Notes: generated by a model not told the origin, from the letters alone. 64,000 nt of DNA from Symbiodinium kawagutii (GCA_009767595.1 VSDK01004339.1:268812-332811), one strand, 5' to 3'. Counted from the first letter of the stretch, positions 21,113 through 31,431 are shown. Made by a program: numbers and translations.

Positions 21113-21987
21113 GATGCATGGTCAATCCGCGTGGTTCCGTTTACCAACAGCTTTGTGGGACCCATAGCGAGGTGTGACTTGACCGTTGGATGGGGACTGC
21201 ATCAACCACGCGTTCGGGATGTTTGAGTTACAATGCAGGGACTCCCTCGGATCCATTGGATGGACATATCCATGAATTTTTCCCAAAGGTTTCCCAAGGG
21301 TCTCCCGATGAATGATGATTTTGGGATGATTGGGGCGGCCTGTCATCATGGATTATCCCACATAGTTTCCACCGATGGGACAAGAATATCGAAAAGTTAG
21401 CACTTCTGGTGCCACATCCTGCTTCAAGGGGAAGTTTGTTGCTATTGAGGCTTGAATTTTCGATTCCATATACAACCAAGCCCTTGCATCTAAATTTCAT
21501 ACATCCATGGCTGCTGGCTAGTTGGCTTGTGGTGTTGCCATGTGTTGCATGGATGTTCCACACTTGGTGGGATATGATGGCTTCTCTCTAGCTTTACCTT
21601 GACAGCTAAAATCACTGACCAATTGAACCCTTCTGACGATTGACAACATTTTTTGTGTTTGACTTCTGTTAGGGTTGCTTGTGTGCTCTTGATGGTTATG
21701 GTCATATTTGATAATGAACCGAAGGAGACTACTTGTTTTGTTATCAACATATTTGTTCAACAGTTCAACAGTATCCCTGCGATCTAATTGTGCCAATATT
21801 TGTTATTCTTCGGTTCTCTTTATTGTTACAGGGCCTAGTTTGCGTCGGACGCCAGGTGCTCCAATCCTTGAAGCTCAACGCCTTTGTGCAGGGCGGTAGA
21901 GATGCAGGCACCGGGGGCCTGTGGAACCTGCCGTGAAAATCCTCGAAGAAAGGTGTGCCAGTGGAGACTCTGAGACTACATCGGACT
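21113..21987. other. No firm gene
   Basis: Open frames on both strands of ordinary length. A GC patch at 21840-21940 reads GPSLRRTPGAPILEAQRLCA forward, or VCVGRQVLQSLKLNAFVQGG in the next frame, after the acceptor-like TTGTTACAG at 21831. It may be an exon, frame undecided. Confidence 0.35.
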
Positions 21988-22093
21988 ATATGGTGGGTTC
22001 TTAGGATAGGGAACCCCTAAAAATGGCTGGTTTATTGCTATTCATGGGTATTGGATGATTTCGGGGTACCCCTATTTTGACAAACCTCCATAT
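21988..22093. mobile_element. Family A element between partly repeated flanks
   Basis: ATATGGTGGGTTCTTAGGAT left, TTTTGACAAACCTCCATAT right. The flanks share TCTGAGACTA(C/T)ATC(G/A)GACT on both sides, a duplication larger than a TA target site. Confidence 0.9.
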
Positions 22094-22149
22094 CTTTATT
22101 CTGAGACTATATCAGACTGTATCTTTGGCTACCATGTTGGCTGAAACCG

Positions 22150-22690
22150 AGCTACATCTTTTCTTCTGGTAACAATTTGGGTGTGGATGTCCACCAGCGA
22201 GCCAAAGATACACAGCAACTTTTAGGACGATACCCGTTGTGTGCGCACGCAGCTAGACGTTTGGAAACGACCGCAGACTTACTGTTTTTTAGGTCGTCGC
22301 ACGCTTCTTGAAACAATGTCCATTTTCTATTGTAACACTTTGATATCTGTTGCTTCAAAAATGCATGTCGCAACGAAATCGCAGATCCATCTTCTTGGCT
22401 GCACGCCCAGCCTTGAGTCAAATTGCATTCCGCTTTCATGATTCCGCTGGTGTGATCCGGTGTGCACACGTAAATAGTGGACAATGACTTCGCGTTTCAA
22501 TATGCAGCTGCTCACACGCAGATGCCAAATACACAGAACCTGCGGACAAAAAGGACCCATTAGAGAGGCCCAGCCCAGCCAAGCCTTGAACTCAAGATGA
22601 TTCCCCAATGTTTTGAGGATGAGAAACTCATGCAAAACTCGAATCGAATTTGCTGCGGCAAGTGCCGGACCCTTTGCACCTATGTGATCC
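22150..22690 (-). CDS. Possible reverse-strand exon(s)
   Basis: Reverse open frames cover 22152-22484 and 22327-22635. One reads QEACDDLKNSKSAVVSKRLA. Repeated GTGCGCACACGCAG-like words occur at 22241 and 22460. Boundaries unresolved. Confidence 0.3.
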
Positions 22691-23380
22691 TATGTAGGAG
22701 TTTTTGGACAGAGAAACTAGTCACATGCTGAGTCTATGTTTTTCACATGATTTAACAATTTCGGTGTGGTGACCATGAATGGAGTACCCCTAGACAACCC
22801 CTACGTCAGTTCCATCAAATTTGAGAGCACGATCATGTCTAAACAACGCCTTTTCAGCAGATCTTTCGGCCCACCCGAGTTGTGAGTATAGTATGCGTGT
22901 GCTTAGGAATGGGCGGCATCACTGAACAACAGTTGCGCAGTTCAAACCAGCAAAACAACTGCTTTGACAAGTGACAAGTGGGGATCTGACTAAAAAACGG
23001 GGCATTTCAGCCAATTGTGGTTTACCTTAAAACACCTAAAGCATAACATGAGACCTTTTCTAACCCCATTGCCCAACAAGGGTAATGATGAGACCAGTTC
23101 ATCCAGCTTTAGAAAAAATATCTTTCAAATAACAACTGCCTTGGGTTCTTTCTGCCCCGCAGTGATAGGCCTGCCACTGGGAAGTGGTGAAGAATGGCGC
23201 AGACTGTGGAGGCCCTTGGCTTACCAGCAAGCATATCACGGTTGATATTGGTCATGGGGGTGAACCAACGGTGATAACCAGCTGTTAACCAGTGGTTTTA
23301 CCACCTATTTACTATTTATTGGGTTGACAGATTGTTGACATCAGTGATATTGACAACATCAGTAATATTGCTAACCTCAG

Positions 23381-23577
23381 ATATGGTTAAACAACAGTAC
23401 CCAGCGTTCAACAATCTGAGGGATCCACTTGTGAAAAAACAGTGGTTTTACCAGCTCGCCTGTGATTTACAGCCGCTGGATCTTCCTCCCATTCAAAGAT
23501 TCGCATTCACTTACTTGTACAGTGACCATTCTTTGCACCGGAGTTTGAGGGCACCACCATCTATGAAACATGCTGAG
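23381..23577 (+). CDS. Internal exon, unknown protein
   Basis: Acceptor GCTAACCTCAG, donor GCTGAG|GTGATT, 197 nt. The frame reads VKQQYPAFNNLRDPLVKKQW then FYQLACDLQPLDLPPIQR, with no stop and an amphipathic helical character. The product is not recognised. A likely neighbour is the GC-rich patch 23160-23240 (acceptor TTCTGCCCCGCAG), which may be the preceding exon. Confidence 0.65.
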
Positions 23578-24051
23578 GTGATTTTCTTTACACACATTTC
23601 TTTGTTTCGTTGTCGGTGGATGGCGTCAAACACCGCCACAAAATGACAGCATCCACTTTGGTAAGTTGAATCATATAGTAACAATTGTATCTCTGTATGC
23701 AAATATGTATGCACATTATATACATATGTGTCATGTTCATATACTCTCAGCATATAACTTCAGCATGATTCCGTAGTGGGCCAAAGTACCAGCTCACAAC
23801 GCACAGCGTCAAGTCATTTGGATTGGGTCAAGCGATTCCTCGATGTTCGCAGCTGCCATTGTTTCGACGGCGAGGTTGTGGAAGAGTGAAAAGGACACCG
23901 TGGATGAACAGTGACACTGTGCCAGTTTGCCGGATGCCAGCGTGGTTGGCAGTGCAGTTGACCCAGTGAAACTGATACAGAAAGGCTTGCCCCAAGGAAT
24001 CTCCAAAGGAATCCCAGGTTTCCCCAAGCTCCTCAGGTCTTACCCCTTCAG

Positions 24052-24144
24052 GTGCAGATCCCCATGGATTACGGCGCTGATGGCAGGCTCTTCCTCTTCT
24101 TGGCCTGGCGAGGGCACCGATTTTGCGATCACAGCTTTGTGAAG
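24052..24144 (+). CDS. Internal exon, 31 codons, phase 0-0
   Basis: Acceptor TTACCCCTTCAG, donor GTGAAG|GTGGGG, 93 nt. The frame is VQIPMDYGADGRLFLFLAWR then GHRFCDHSFVK. The upstream forward frame VKLIQKGLPQGISKGIPGF (about 23950-24035) may be another exon. A reverse frame is open over the whole region but is less protein-like. Confidence 0.55.
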
Positions 24145-24637
24145 GTGGGGGATGGATGACCACCTGGGTAGCCTTGAGATGGTTGGATGGGGCTCGGCGG
24201 GTCGCTGTTTCCATGGATTTTTGATGGATCATGGTGGTCTTCCAAAAGATCCACCCATGGATGCTACAGCTGCCTTTCACGCAGGCTTGGAAGTCGGATA
24301 AACAATGAAGCGGGATACGACATGGGAACATTTTGTGGCAGAGTTTGTTACTTTCCTGCTTCCAGAGCCGTTTGCTCATGTTCATGATGGGGGAGACCAG
24401 TTGTCACAACCTTTGGTTACTCATTGTCACTAGGTGTTCCACTAGCTACTAGTAGTTCTAAAACCTGTTCATTTGTTCAGTTTGCCCCATGTGCACAGTC
24501 AACATCGCCGGCTGGGGTCTGCTATGCATCATTTCTGTTAGTCACACGGGGCTGTTCATCAGGCACTGCATTTATTATCCCCAAATCAGCACATAGTGAC
24601 TCGGGGATAATATTTGTTTTCATCATTTTTTTCATAG

Positions 24638-24848
24638 ACGCAGTTGTTACTTGGCAAAGCATATCAATCTGTTGGGATATACTGTATCATTGATGGACAC
24701 CCAGATCCCCCGAAATGGGAGATTGGATCTCCACGAGAACCTATCCCGGCCATATGATTTCACGGTCAGGCACTGGGGCTTGAGCTGGTTCAAGTGCCGC
24801 TGTTTTATTCGCAACTGGATCACTCCATTAGTTCTCAGCTGGTGTTAG
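24638..24848 (+). CDS. Exon, possibly terminal
   Basis: A T-rich tract ends at TTTTTTTCATAG. The frame RSCYLAKHINLLGYTVSLMD then TQIPRNGRLDLHENLSRP runs to TAG at 24846. No donor is required if this is the last exon. Confidence 0.45.
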
Positions 24849-25023
24849 AGTTTCACTGACGACTCTAAGATTAATGGTTGATGGTTAGTGGTTCATAGAT
24901 TAACAGGTTAACACTTTTTTTTTTCCATTAATGCCTCTTAAGTTGGGTAAATACTGGTTAATTGATGATGGTTGATGGGAGGATTTTTCCATGAAGTGCT
25001 GAAGTCATTGCGCATCCGCTCTT

Positions 25024-25037
25024 NNNNNNNNNNNNNN
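25024..25037. other. Assembly gap, 14 N, at a GCTCTTC motif
   Basis: The left side ends GCTCTT and the right side begins GCTCTTCC. GCTCTTC is the recognition motif of the nickase used in optical mapping, so this join was probably made by map-guided scaffolding. Confidence 0.85.
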
Positions 25038-25187
25038 GCTCTTCCTTGCCCTCGATTTGGACAACGATTCAAAAGTGAGCTGGGCAGTGCGGGGCCCTAA
25101 TTTTTGTGTGCAAAAGTCAACGTCATAGGCGTAGGAACCCAAAATAATGATGGGAGTAGCTGCTCTTGTTGGAACCCTCACATCATC
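25038..25187 (-). CDS. Exon abutting the assembly gap
   Basis: The reverse frame reads VPTRAATPIIILGSYAYDVD then FCTQKLGPRTAQLTFESL, open from an AG near 25187 to the gap. Truncated by the Ns. Confidence 0.5.
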
Positions 25188-25563
25188 GGAGTCAGTCCTT
25201 TTGTGATGCTTGATTCTTGTGTGGCATGACTGCTCTCTGGTTGGACTTGGATTGCTGAACAACTCACCGCTTGATTTGCCATTGTTGATTGATCATTTTT
25301 ACATCTTTTTACCCCATCCCATCATGAACGCATCATGATCCTTCATTAGCTCGTCAGGATGGTGAATTGGATTTGCCTATCAAAACGCCCCATAGCCTTT
25401 CACAGCAGCAGAGAATGGTCCAAAAAAATCGTGCAACCTCTCCCTTGTCAGGACACGAATTTCACCATGTCCTCCTGGGAATCTGCGGTAAAACTGAACT
25501 GAAACACCTGGTTGACCAGACTCCAAGCGGCTGATTTCTCAGTGAACTGGCGGTTTTTTCGAG

Positions 25564-25612
25564 GATTTGGAGTCCCTTTTCAGACAGGCCATGGGCAGCG
25601 GTGCCCTCATGG
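25564..25612 (+). CDS. Small exon candidate
   Basis: Acceptor GGTTTTTTCGAG, frame DLESLFRQAMGSGALM, possible donor ATGG|GTTGGT leading into a TTGG repeat. Confidence 0.4.
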
Positions 25613-25774
25613 GTTGGTTGGTTGGCTGGCTGGTTGGTTGGGTGGTAATCACAGGGTGTCTTTTGTTTCTATTGAGTGACATGGCAATAGCAGGCTGGTA
25701 CTATAATCCTATCTACCCGGGCAGCAAACCCGTCCACGTTGTCGGCTTTCGACACAGCTGATATCAGTAGTACT

Positions 25775-25927
25775 TGCAGCTGTAGCATCCACAACCTCCT
25801 GGGCCCATGTTTTTGGATCATCCATGAGCAGACATGAACTCAACAAGTGATTGGCAGCCGGGCCATGTACAACAATCGGGCCATGTGCTCCGACTTGTAC
25901 TGCTGCAGCACCGATCACTGGTATCAC
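25775..25927 (-). CDS. Exon, Ala/Gly/His-rich segment
   Basis: Reverse acceptor ACTCAATCAG at 25928. The frame reads VIPVIGAAAVQVGAHGPIVV then HGPAANHLLSSCLLMDDP. Possible donor CAGGAG|GTTGTG near 25796 or further on. The product is unknown; the motif string resembles a small-molecule-binding or enzyme core more than a linker. Confidence 0.5.
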
Positions 25928-26224
25928 CTGATTGAGTAGTAATCATATACGTGTACTTACTTGGAGTTTACCTGCAGGATATTTGTACTACTTCATTGAC
26001 GACTTTGCAGAGATCGTATCAATCAGGTAGTCCATTGAGATCATGAGAAGAGCTTAGCCACATTTTCCTCGCATGACCCTCTAAAAGGTGTGCCCGGCTA
26101 GTTAGCTAAGTTAACTCATAACTAGGGCAACTGCCAGTTATGGTACATATGACTCCAGGGTACTACTTATAAGTATACAGTATACAGATATAAGCGCTAT
26201 AGTTCAGTGCCCCAAGTTGTGGTT

Positions 26225-26344
26225 ATATGGCAGTGGGTCAAAACCCTGTACCCGTGGTTCCCCACCATTAGCCTTTGTTTTCCCTATAGACTGGTTAGTT
26301 ATTATCCCCATTGTTGGCTGGTTAATATTGACCCACAGCCATAT
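26225..26344 (+). mobile_element. Family C element
   Basis: ATATGGCAGTGGGTCAAAAC left, TATTGACCCACAGCCATAT right. Confidence 0.92.
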
Positions 26345-26367
26345 GGTAGTTAAGGTAGATATCTTTG

Positions 26368-26528
26368 GCAAATGGCGCAGCCACCGAAGCTCAGCGCCCG
26401 GGGTTGCACTCCGTTGCGCTGTGACAGTCGCAGCTGCTGCAGCCGCCAGGGCGAGACCGGGGTCTGGAACTCCAGCGACGAGGCGCGTTTTTGTTGCCAC
26501 CGGGGTTGGCACTCAAACCATGAAAGGG
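26368..26528. CDS. GC-rich exon-like island, strand unresolved
   Basis: Three frames are open. The reverse frame reads VATKTRLVAGVPDPGLALAA followed by an Ala run. A forward frame reads GVALRCAVTVAAAAAARARP. It lies 24 bp past a family C element. Confidence 0.35.
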
Positions 26529-26529
26529 T

Positions 26530-26928
26530 AACCATCATTAATTGCTATGATTAGCCAATGATTCAACAAACTATTCTAAAGATCAACATCAATTATCAAT
26601 TACTATGATTAGCCAATGATTCGCTATTAATTGATGATTGATGTTGATCTTTTAGAATCATTATGATTATTAATTAACAATGGCGCGAATCAATGGCTAA
26701 TCATAATGATGAATTAATGATGGTTGCTAAACATGATGGATGTTGATCATGTTAATTAATCATTATGATTAGCCATTATGTACTTAATTGATAATGATTG
26801 ATCATCATGAAACGGTAATCCATTGATGTTGATTCGATGTTTAGCAATCATCATGGATTAATCATTATGCTTAGCCATTGGTTCGCCATTCTTAATCATT
26901 GATGATTGATGTTGATCTTTAGATCTTT
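26530..26928. repeat. AT-rich palindromic repeat region
   Basis: ATGATTAGCCAATGATTC and GATTGATGTTGATCTTT recur in both orientations. One pair (26575-26593 against 26637-26656) can form a hairpin of about 19 bp. Confidence 0.8.
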
Positions 26929-26929
26929 A

Positions 26930-27029
26930 CTGGTTGGTGGTTTCAAACCATTTTCTATTTTCCCTAGTAATCATTAGCAAATGGTTGGTTGACGCATATT
27001 TTCATAGGGGTGGTTCAACCACCAACGAG
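26930..27029 (+). mobile_element. Family B element
   Basis: CTGGTTGGTGGTTTCAAACC left, TGGTTCAACCACCAACGAG right. It ends AG and is followed directly by GTAAGT. Confidence 0.92.
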
Positions 27030-27096
27030 GTAAGTTCACCTGGTGGTTTCGCCAAATCAAAGTTTGCCGGGTTTTTTCTCACAGCATTTTTCTCAG

Positions 27097-27208
27097 GTGT
27101 CATGATCCGTCAGACAGGAATCATCCGGCTCTACAGTTCGACATTTATTAAGATCGTAGAACGGGTACAACCCGACTGTCATGACACCTCAGACTTTGCC
27201 GCACTTTG
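27097..27208 (+). CDS. Exon, possibly terminal
   Basis: Acceptor CAGCATTTTTCTCAG. The frame VMIRQTGIIRLYSSTFIKIV then ERVQPDCHDTSDFAAL ends at TGA. A strong donor GAG|GTAAGT lies 67 bp upstream, so a very short intron 27030-27096 is possible. GGTGTCATGA and TCATGACACC form an inverted repeat at the exon's two ends. Confidence 0.45.
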
Positions 27209-27619
27209 ACCAAAAATGATGACCAAAAATCATATAATAATAAGAATTCCCGCTGTCGATGAGAATAGTTCACACTAGCCGGGAGAAACCTTCTTGACCC
27301 AAAACATGATGGCCAAAAATCACTAGTTAATGGTTGGTATATATCCCCTAGAATTGTTAGTTGTCATTCCCCATTATTATCCAGCTAAACCAGCTACTAT
27401 TGATAACCAACAATTCTAGGGGAATTGGTAATTGTTATATTAACCAGCTAGGTATATTAACCAATAATAGCTATTAGTATAACCAGCTATGATGGTTGTT
27501 TCATATTGATTGACCCACGAATTGGTTGATATCCAGTTTCCACGAATTGGTTGATATCGAAACTAGTGAGAAAAAACAAAAGCATGGGAAACTAGTGGAA
27601 TTGGTTGTTATCGAATTTG

Positions 27620-27815
27620 ATATCCATGACAAAAACCATGGGAGACCCGAAAAACTGCTGCGTCAGGCCGAAGGCAACATCGATTTGATGCAGCTCTTAG
27701 ACTACCACGCCGGGAACGGCGAGGCGGGACCAACCAGCGGCGAGCGGCGACCGCAGGGCAGGGATCCTGGGGATGACCGTCATCCTTGTGAACACGCGCT
27801 TGGAAGATCTTGGAA
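27620..27815 (+). CDS. Exon-like island, two forward frames open
   Basis: Frame one reads RPEKLLRQAEGNIDLMQLLD. Frame two over the second half reads AGILGMTVILVNTRLEDLGT, ending near GAACG|GTATCT. A frame change inside suggests two exons or an indel. A reverse frame is also open. Confidence 0.4.
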
Positions 27816-27836
27816 CGGTATCTTTGATGATCTTTA

Positions 27837-27934
27837 CTGGTTTGTCGTATCAAACATTGGTTATTTTCACTAGTAATCATTGACAAATGGTTGGTTGACT
27901 GATATGTTTCATAGGGGTTTAAACCACCAACTAG
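27837..27934 (+). mobile_element. Family B element
   Basis: CTGGTTTGTCGTATCAAACA left, GTTTAAACCACCAACTAG right. Preceded by GATCTTTA, as is the copy at 26930. Confidence 0.88.
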
Positions 27935-28284
27935 TTCAATGATTTTATATGATCTGTCACTATCTTTCAGATACGAACCAATCGGTAGCTGGCGCTGGCT
28001 GACAAGTGCCCACAAGAAGTGATCGCTGGAGTGCCTTGGCTCCAAGTCATGGAAGTGAGGTTCGTTCTCCAGCGTTGATAGCTGGTGGTACTTTCACAGA
28101 CTGTGGGTTCCAACATGTTCCAACTGTGAATTTTGGATCCAGGGAATCCTATGGCATACCAGTAGCTATCTTGGAGCAGATCTGATCTTTGACCCTGCGA
28201 AAAAGCCGGCGGAATCCAAAGTGCCATGCGGTGCTTAATTTATGATTGGTTCATGATTGGTTGGTGATGGTTCATAGTGGTTGA

Positions 28285-28440
28285 GCCAGTGGAACAAAGT
28301 CCTGTGTCCTTGCATCTAACAGCACACCGTCGACATTCATCACCACTGTTTGGATCACCAAAATCACGCCACCAGCTGGGTACACCCGACCCTTCGCGAC
28401 CTGCAGGCTGACGGGAACAAGGACTGGATGCTCCTGGTGG
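28285..28440 (-). CDS. Exon, hydrophobic segment
   Basis: The reverse frame reads EHPVLVPVSLQVAKGRVYPA then GGVILVIQTVVMNVDGVLLD, with strong third-position GC. Acceptor near TTTCAGCCACCAG. A second reverse frame is also open. The Val/Leu/Ile-rich stretch could be a membrane segment or buried strands. Confidence 0.45.
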
Positions 28441-28689
28441 CTGAAACATGTGATGATTCGGACCATCCTTAGCGCAGAAAGAACCCCTAAGGGGAACCTG
28501 CAGGGGTACCTTCATTGTGTTTGCCTGCGCCTGGGCGGAGGACATGATTCACAGGTGTTTGGATTCACTGAACTCTCACCTGGTGCACTTCGGGTAGTTT
28601 CTGCTCTTTGTCAACGAAGTAGGACCCAATAAGAACCATTCACAAGCATCTAGAGCAGTTAAGGCACCATGTCTTCCTGGAAGGATCCC

Positions 28690-28914
28690 GAGCGTTCGAT
28701 CGGATTTCCTAGCTTTTTGGCCAGGTCCTGAGAGGTGCTGACAGGTGAGCGAGAACCCTTTGAAAAGGTGGACCCCCATGGACCTCAACCACTTTCCCTC
28801 GGCCGTCAGCAATGTCTGCATGGGTAGCTTGAGTTCCCAAGGTCTCATAATCAACCAAGAAGTTTTAGAGTTGGCATCTTGAGCGAGGGATCCTAGAGTG
28901 ATATCCTCGTGATG
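28690..28914 (-). CDS. Exon, unknown protein
   Basis: Reverse acceptor CTTGACACAG at 28915. The frame HHEDITLGSLAQDANSKTSW then LIMRPWELKLPMQTLLTAEG continues open to 28576. No clear GT donor; CTCAG|GACC is possible if non-canonical. Product unknown. Confidence 0.5.
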
Positions 28915-29104
28915 CTGTGTCAAGTGGGATGTAACCAGCATAGAAACCATTCTTTACCACCATTCTTAACTACAATTAACCATTCAATGATTCCTTTAAT
29001 TAAGCATTCACAATCAACATACGTTAATCACCATCAGCAATATTAAGAAACTAACCAGGAACTAGCCACAATTATATAACCATAATCAACCATCATTAAG
29101 CGCC

Positions 29105-29522
29105 GTTTAAGAAACCATCATTCAAATAATCAATGATCATTAATCAACCATCATTAATCAACCATCATTAATCAACCATCATTAAACCATCATTAAACCA
29201 TCATTAAACCATCATTAAACCATCATTAATCAACCATCATTAAACCATCATTAATGAACCACCATTAAACCATCATTAAACCATCATTAAACCATCATTA
29301 ATGAACCACCATTAAACCATCATTAAACCATCATTAAACCATCATTAAACCATCATTAAACCATCATTAAACCATCATTAATGAACCACCATTAAACCAT
29401 CATTAAACCATCATTAAACCATCATTAATCAACCAGCATTAAGCCATCATCAATCAACCATCATTAATCAACCACCATTAAACCACCATTAAACCATCAT
29501 TAATGAACCATCATTACCCACC
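29105..29522. repeat. AACCATCATTAA satellite
   Basis: About 35 tandem units of AAACCATCATT (11 bp), with AATCAACCATCATT and AATGAACCACCATT variants. Confidence 0.95.
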
Positions 29523-29539
29523 ATTAAGAAACCCCATCA

Positions 29540-29680
29540 TTCAATGCACTGCCGTGGTTCCGTTGCTGAAACCGAGGCCTGGATTTGTGACGCTCAAGAC
29601 ACTGCCGCCATTCGTCGTGCAGCCCAAGCACGTGGGAATGCCCAGGTGGTCACTGGCAATGGGCAACGCTGGGCTGGTAG
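29540..29680 (+). CDS. Exon candidate
   Basis: The frame reads VVPLLKPRPGFVTLKTLPPF then VVQPKHVGMPRWSLAMG with about 70% GC at third positions. A second forward frame is also open. Confidence 0.4.
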
Positions 29681-29800
29681 TCTTTAGACATTCGTAGGGG
29701 GAGTTCGTCAAGTTGGGAAACCTCCAAACCAGTGGCTGGTAGTGGTCTTTAGACATTCATAGGGGGGAGTTCGTCAATTTGGGGAACCTCCAAAATGGAT
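29676..29800 (+). repeat. Tandem duplication of about 67 bp
   Basis: GTCTTTAGACATTC(G/A)TAGGGG followed by GAGTTCGTCAA and AACCTCCAAA occurs twice. Confidence 0.8.
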
Positions 29801-30119
29801 GATTTGATGATTTCTTGTTTAAAAAGGACTAGTTTTGGATGATCAGCAGGTTTGTTTGATTGTGACCGTGGTGGCGATTGTAACCGACGTCAACCAACAA
29901 TAGCCCATTCTCAGGAATGCTTGCTGCTAGTGTTGATGGACCATACCTTCCAGTTGATGGGTGGTTGAACTTCCATTGACACTTTTGACTGTGAGGTCGC
30001 AGAGTTCTTTGTGTCCAAATGGAGGCTGCCAAGTCCCACTAGTGCCAGGGACATTTGTAATCAATCCATCCAGCGATGATGTTGACTCTGCCATCTCCAT
30101 TCTAAAATGAACACAACCA

Positions 30120-30324
30120 ATTCTTTGTCTTCAAGATCTTCAGCTTCAGCGGATTCCAATCTTCAAACTCAATAGATCCCAGGATGGATCGCAATGGAAT
30201 GTCCATTTCTTTCCGAGCTGGCGGGGCTGAGGACCCATGGAGTGCGTACTTCGCTTCGATCGATTTCTGGTCTTCATGCGACCCCAAGAGCCTTGGGCCA
30301 GAGTCACCACTGCCAGCCTGTGCT
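30120..30324. CDS. Exon island, strong on both strands
   Basis: Reverse: acceptor CTACTCACAG, frame AQAGSGDSGPRLLGSHEDQK then SIEAKYALHGSSAPPARKEM, donor near 30122. Forward: MECVLRFDRFLVFMRPQEPW, ending CTGTGCT|GTGAGT, a near-perfect donor. Only transcript data can decide. Confidence 0.5.
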
Positions 30325-30374
30325 GTGAGTAGAAGATGGGCTGAGAGGAAGCATGTCAGAGTCAGCTCCTCAAC

Positions 30375-30420
30375 ATACCACTGCAACATACTGCAACATA
30401 CTGCAACATACTGCAACTAA
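30375..30420 (+). repeat. 11-bp CTGCAACATAC repeat, four copies
   Basis: ACTGCAACATA units in tandem. Confidence 0.9.
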
Positions 30421-30440
30421 CAAAATTATACAAAATTGAG

Positions 30441-30522
30441 TTGGTGGTTTTTACTTTCCACCATATTTGGGATGGTTGGCTAATAGACTGATATCCCTTA
30501 AAGGGTTGAAACCACCAACCAA
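30441..30522. mobile_element. Family B element with 9-bp target duplication
   Basis: TTGGTGGTTTTTACTTTCC left, GGGTTGAAACCACCAACCAA right. AAAATTGAG flanks it on both sides (30432-30440 and 30523-30531). Confidence 0.85.
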
Positions 30523-30800
30523 AAAATTGAGTTGGGAGCTCACAAAATGGGATATTCTTTCAATGTCAAATGGCTTGTCCCACACCTGTTTTGTTTGATG
30601 AAGTCCCTTTGTCATCGATGTTCCCTGGGAGCTTTGGGGCTTGGGTCAATTATTTCTTACTGATTCAAGGTACAAGGAGATTGGACCACTTCCATACCAT
30701 ATCATCTCTACTCTTTCATCCATGCCACACATCATGTAATGCATGGTCATGGTCGCCAAGTGAATCAGGCTGAACTGCCCAATTTTCGACTCAAATTTTC

Positions 30801-30863
30801 TGAGATTTCATCATATTTCATCATATTTCATCATATTTCATCATATTTCATCATATTTCATCA
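30801..30863 (+). repeat. 10-bp TCATATTTCA tandem repeat
   Basis: Six perfect units. Confidence 0.95.
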
Positions 30864-30899
30864 GGCTATCAGCTGCTGCAACGACCGCAGCTGCTGTCA

Positions 30900-31032
30900 A
30901 TGTCTTCGAATGACCGCAGCGCCGCTGGCCGCGCTCAGGACCTGGGAGCTTGTGTAGATCCCAAGGAGGAAGAGGACGCTGTGGCGACCGTGCCGTGGGT
31001 GTGGCAGGGTGACACGGCATGGGCACGGCACG
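30900..31032 (+). CDS. Exon, candidate first exon of a 31-35 kb gene
   Basis: ATG at 30900 opens a GC-rich frame (MSSNDRSAAGRAQDLGACVD then PKEEEDAVATVPWVWQGD). The donor is not clear. It could also be an internal exon. Confidence 0.45.
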
Positions 31033-31352
31033 GCATTACACGACGTTTTAGGATCATGGGAGACCATGGTTCTCATGGCAAAGATAGCACTTTTTGACAA
31101 CTTATGAGTTGCGAAGCACACAATCGGCATTTTTTCCATGGTTAAGTGGGTTTTAAAGCTACTAAAATAACAATTTTTTAGGTTTTATTAGTCATATGAC
31201 TACGAAAATAGCACTTTTTCACAGCGATTTCTTAGGTTTATTAGTCATGAAACTACCAGACCGATTTGACTGATATCAATAAGTTGGTCATAGCTGTTCA
31301 ATCATGACTTTTTCCCAGCGATTTTCCATGGTAGCGCTTGTTTTCACCGCAG

Positions 31353-31431
31353 CTTGTGGCCGGCGGGAGGACTTCGACGCAGTCCTGGGCGAAAGCCCGC
31401 AGGAGCTGGCGCTCAAGGCCCGGGATCCATG
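31353..31431 (+). CDS. Internal exon
   Basis: Acceptor TTGTTTTCACCGCAG, donor CCATG|GTAGCC, 79 nt. Frame CGRREDFDAVLGESPQELAL then KARDP, with very GC-rich third positions. Hydrophilic helix. Confidence 0.7.

Noticed and set aside
29105-29522. Possible CRISPR-like array
   Set aside because: The 11-14 bp units are contiguous with no unique spacers; it is a simple satellite in a eukaryotic genome.
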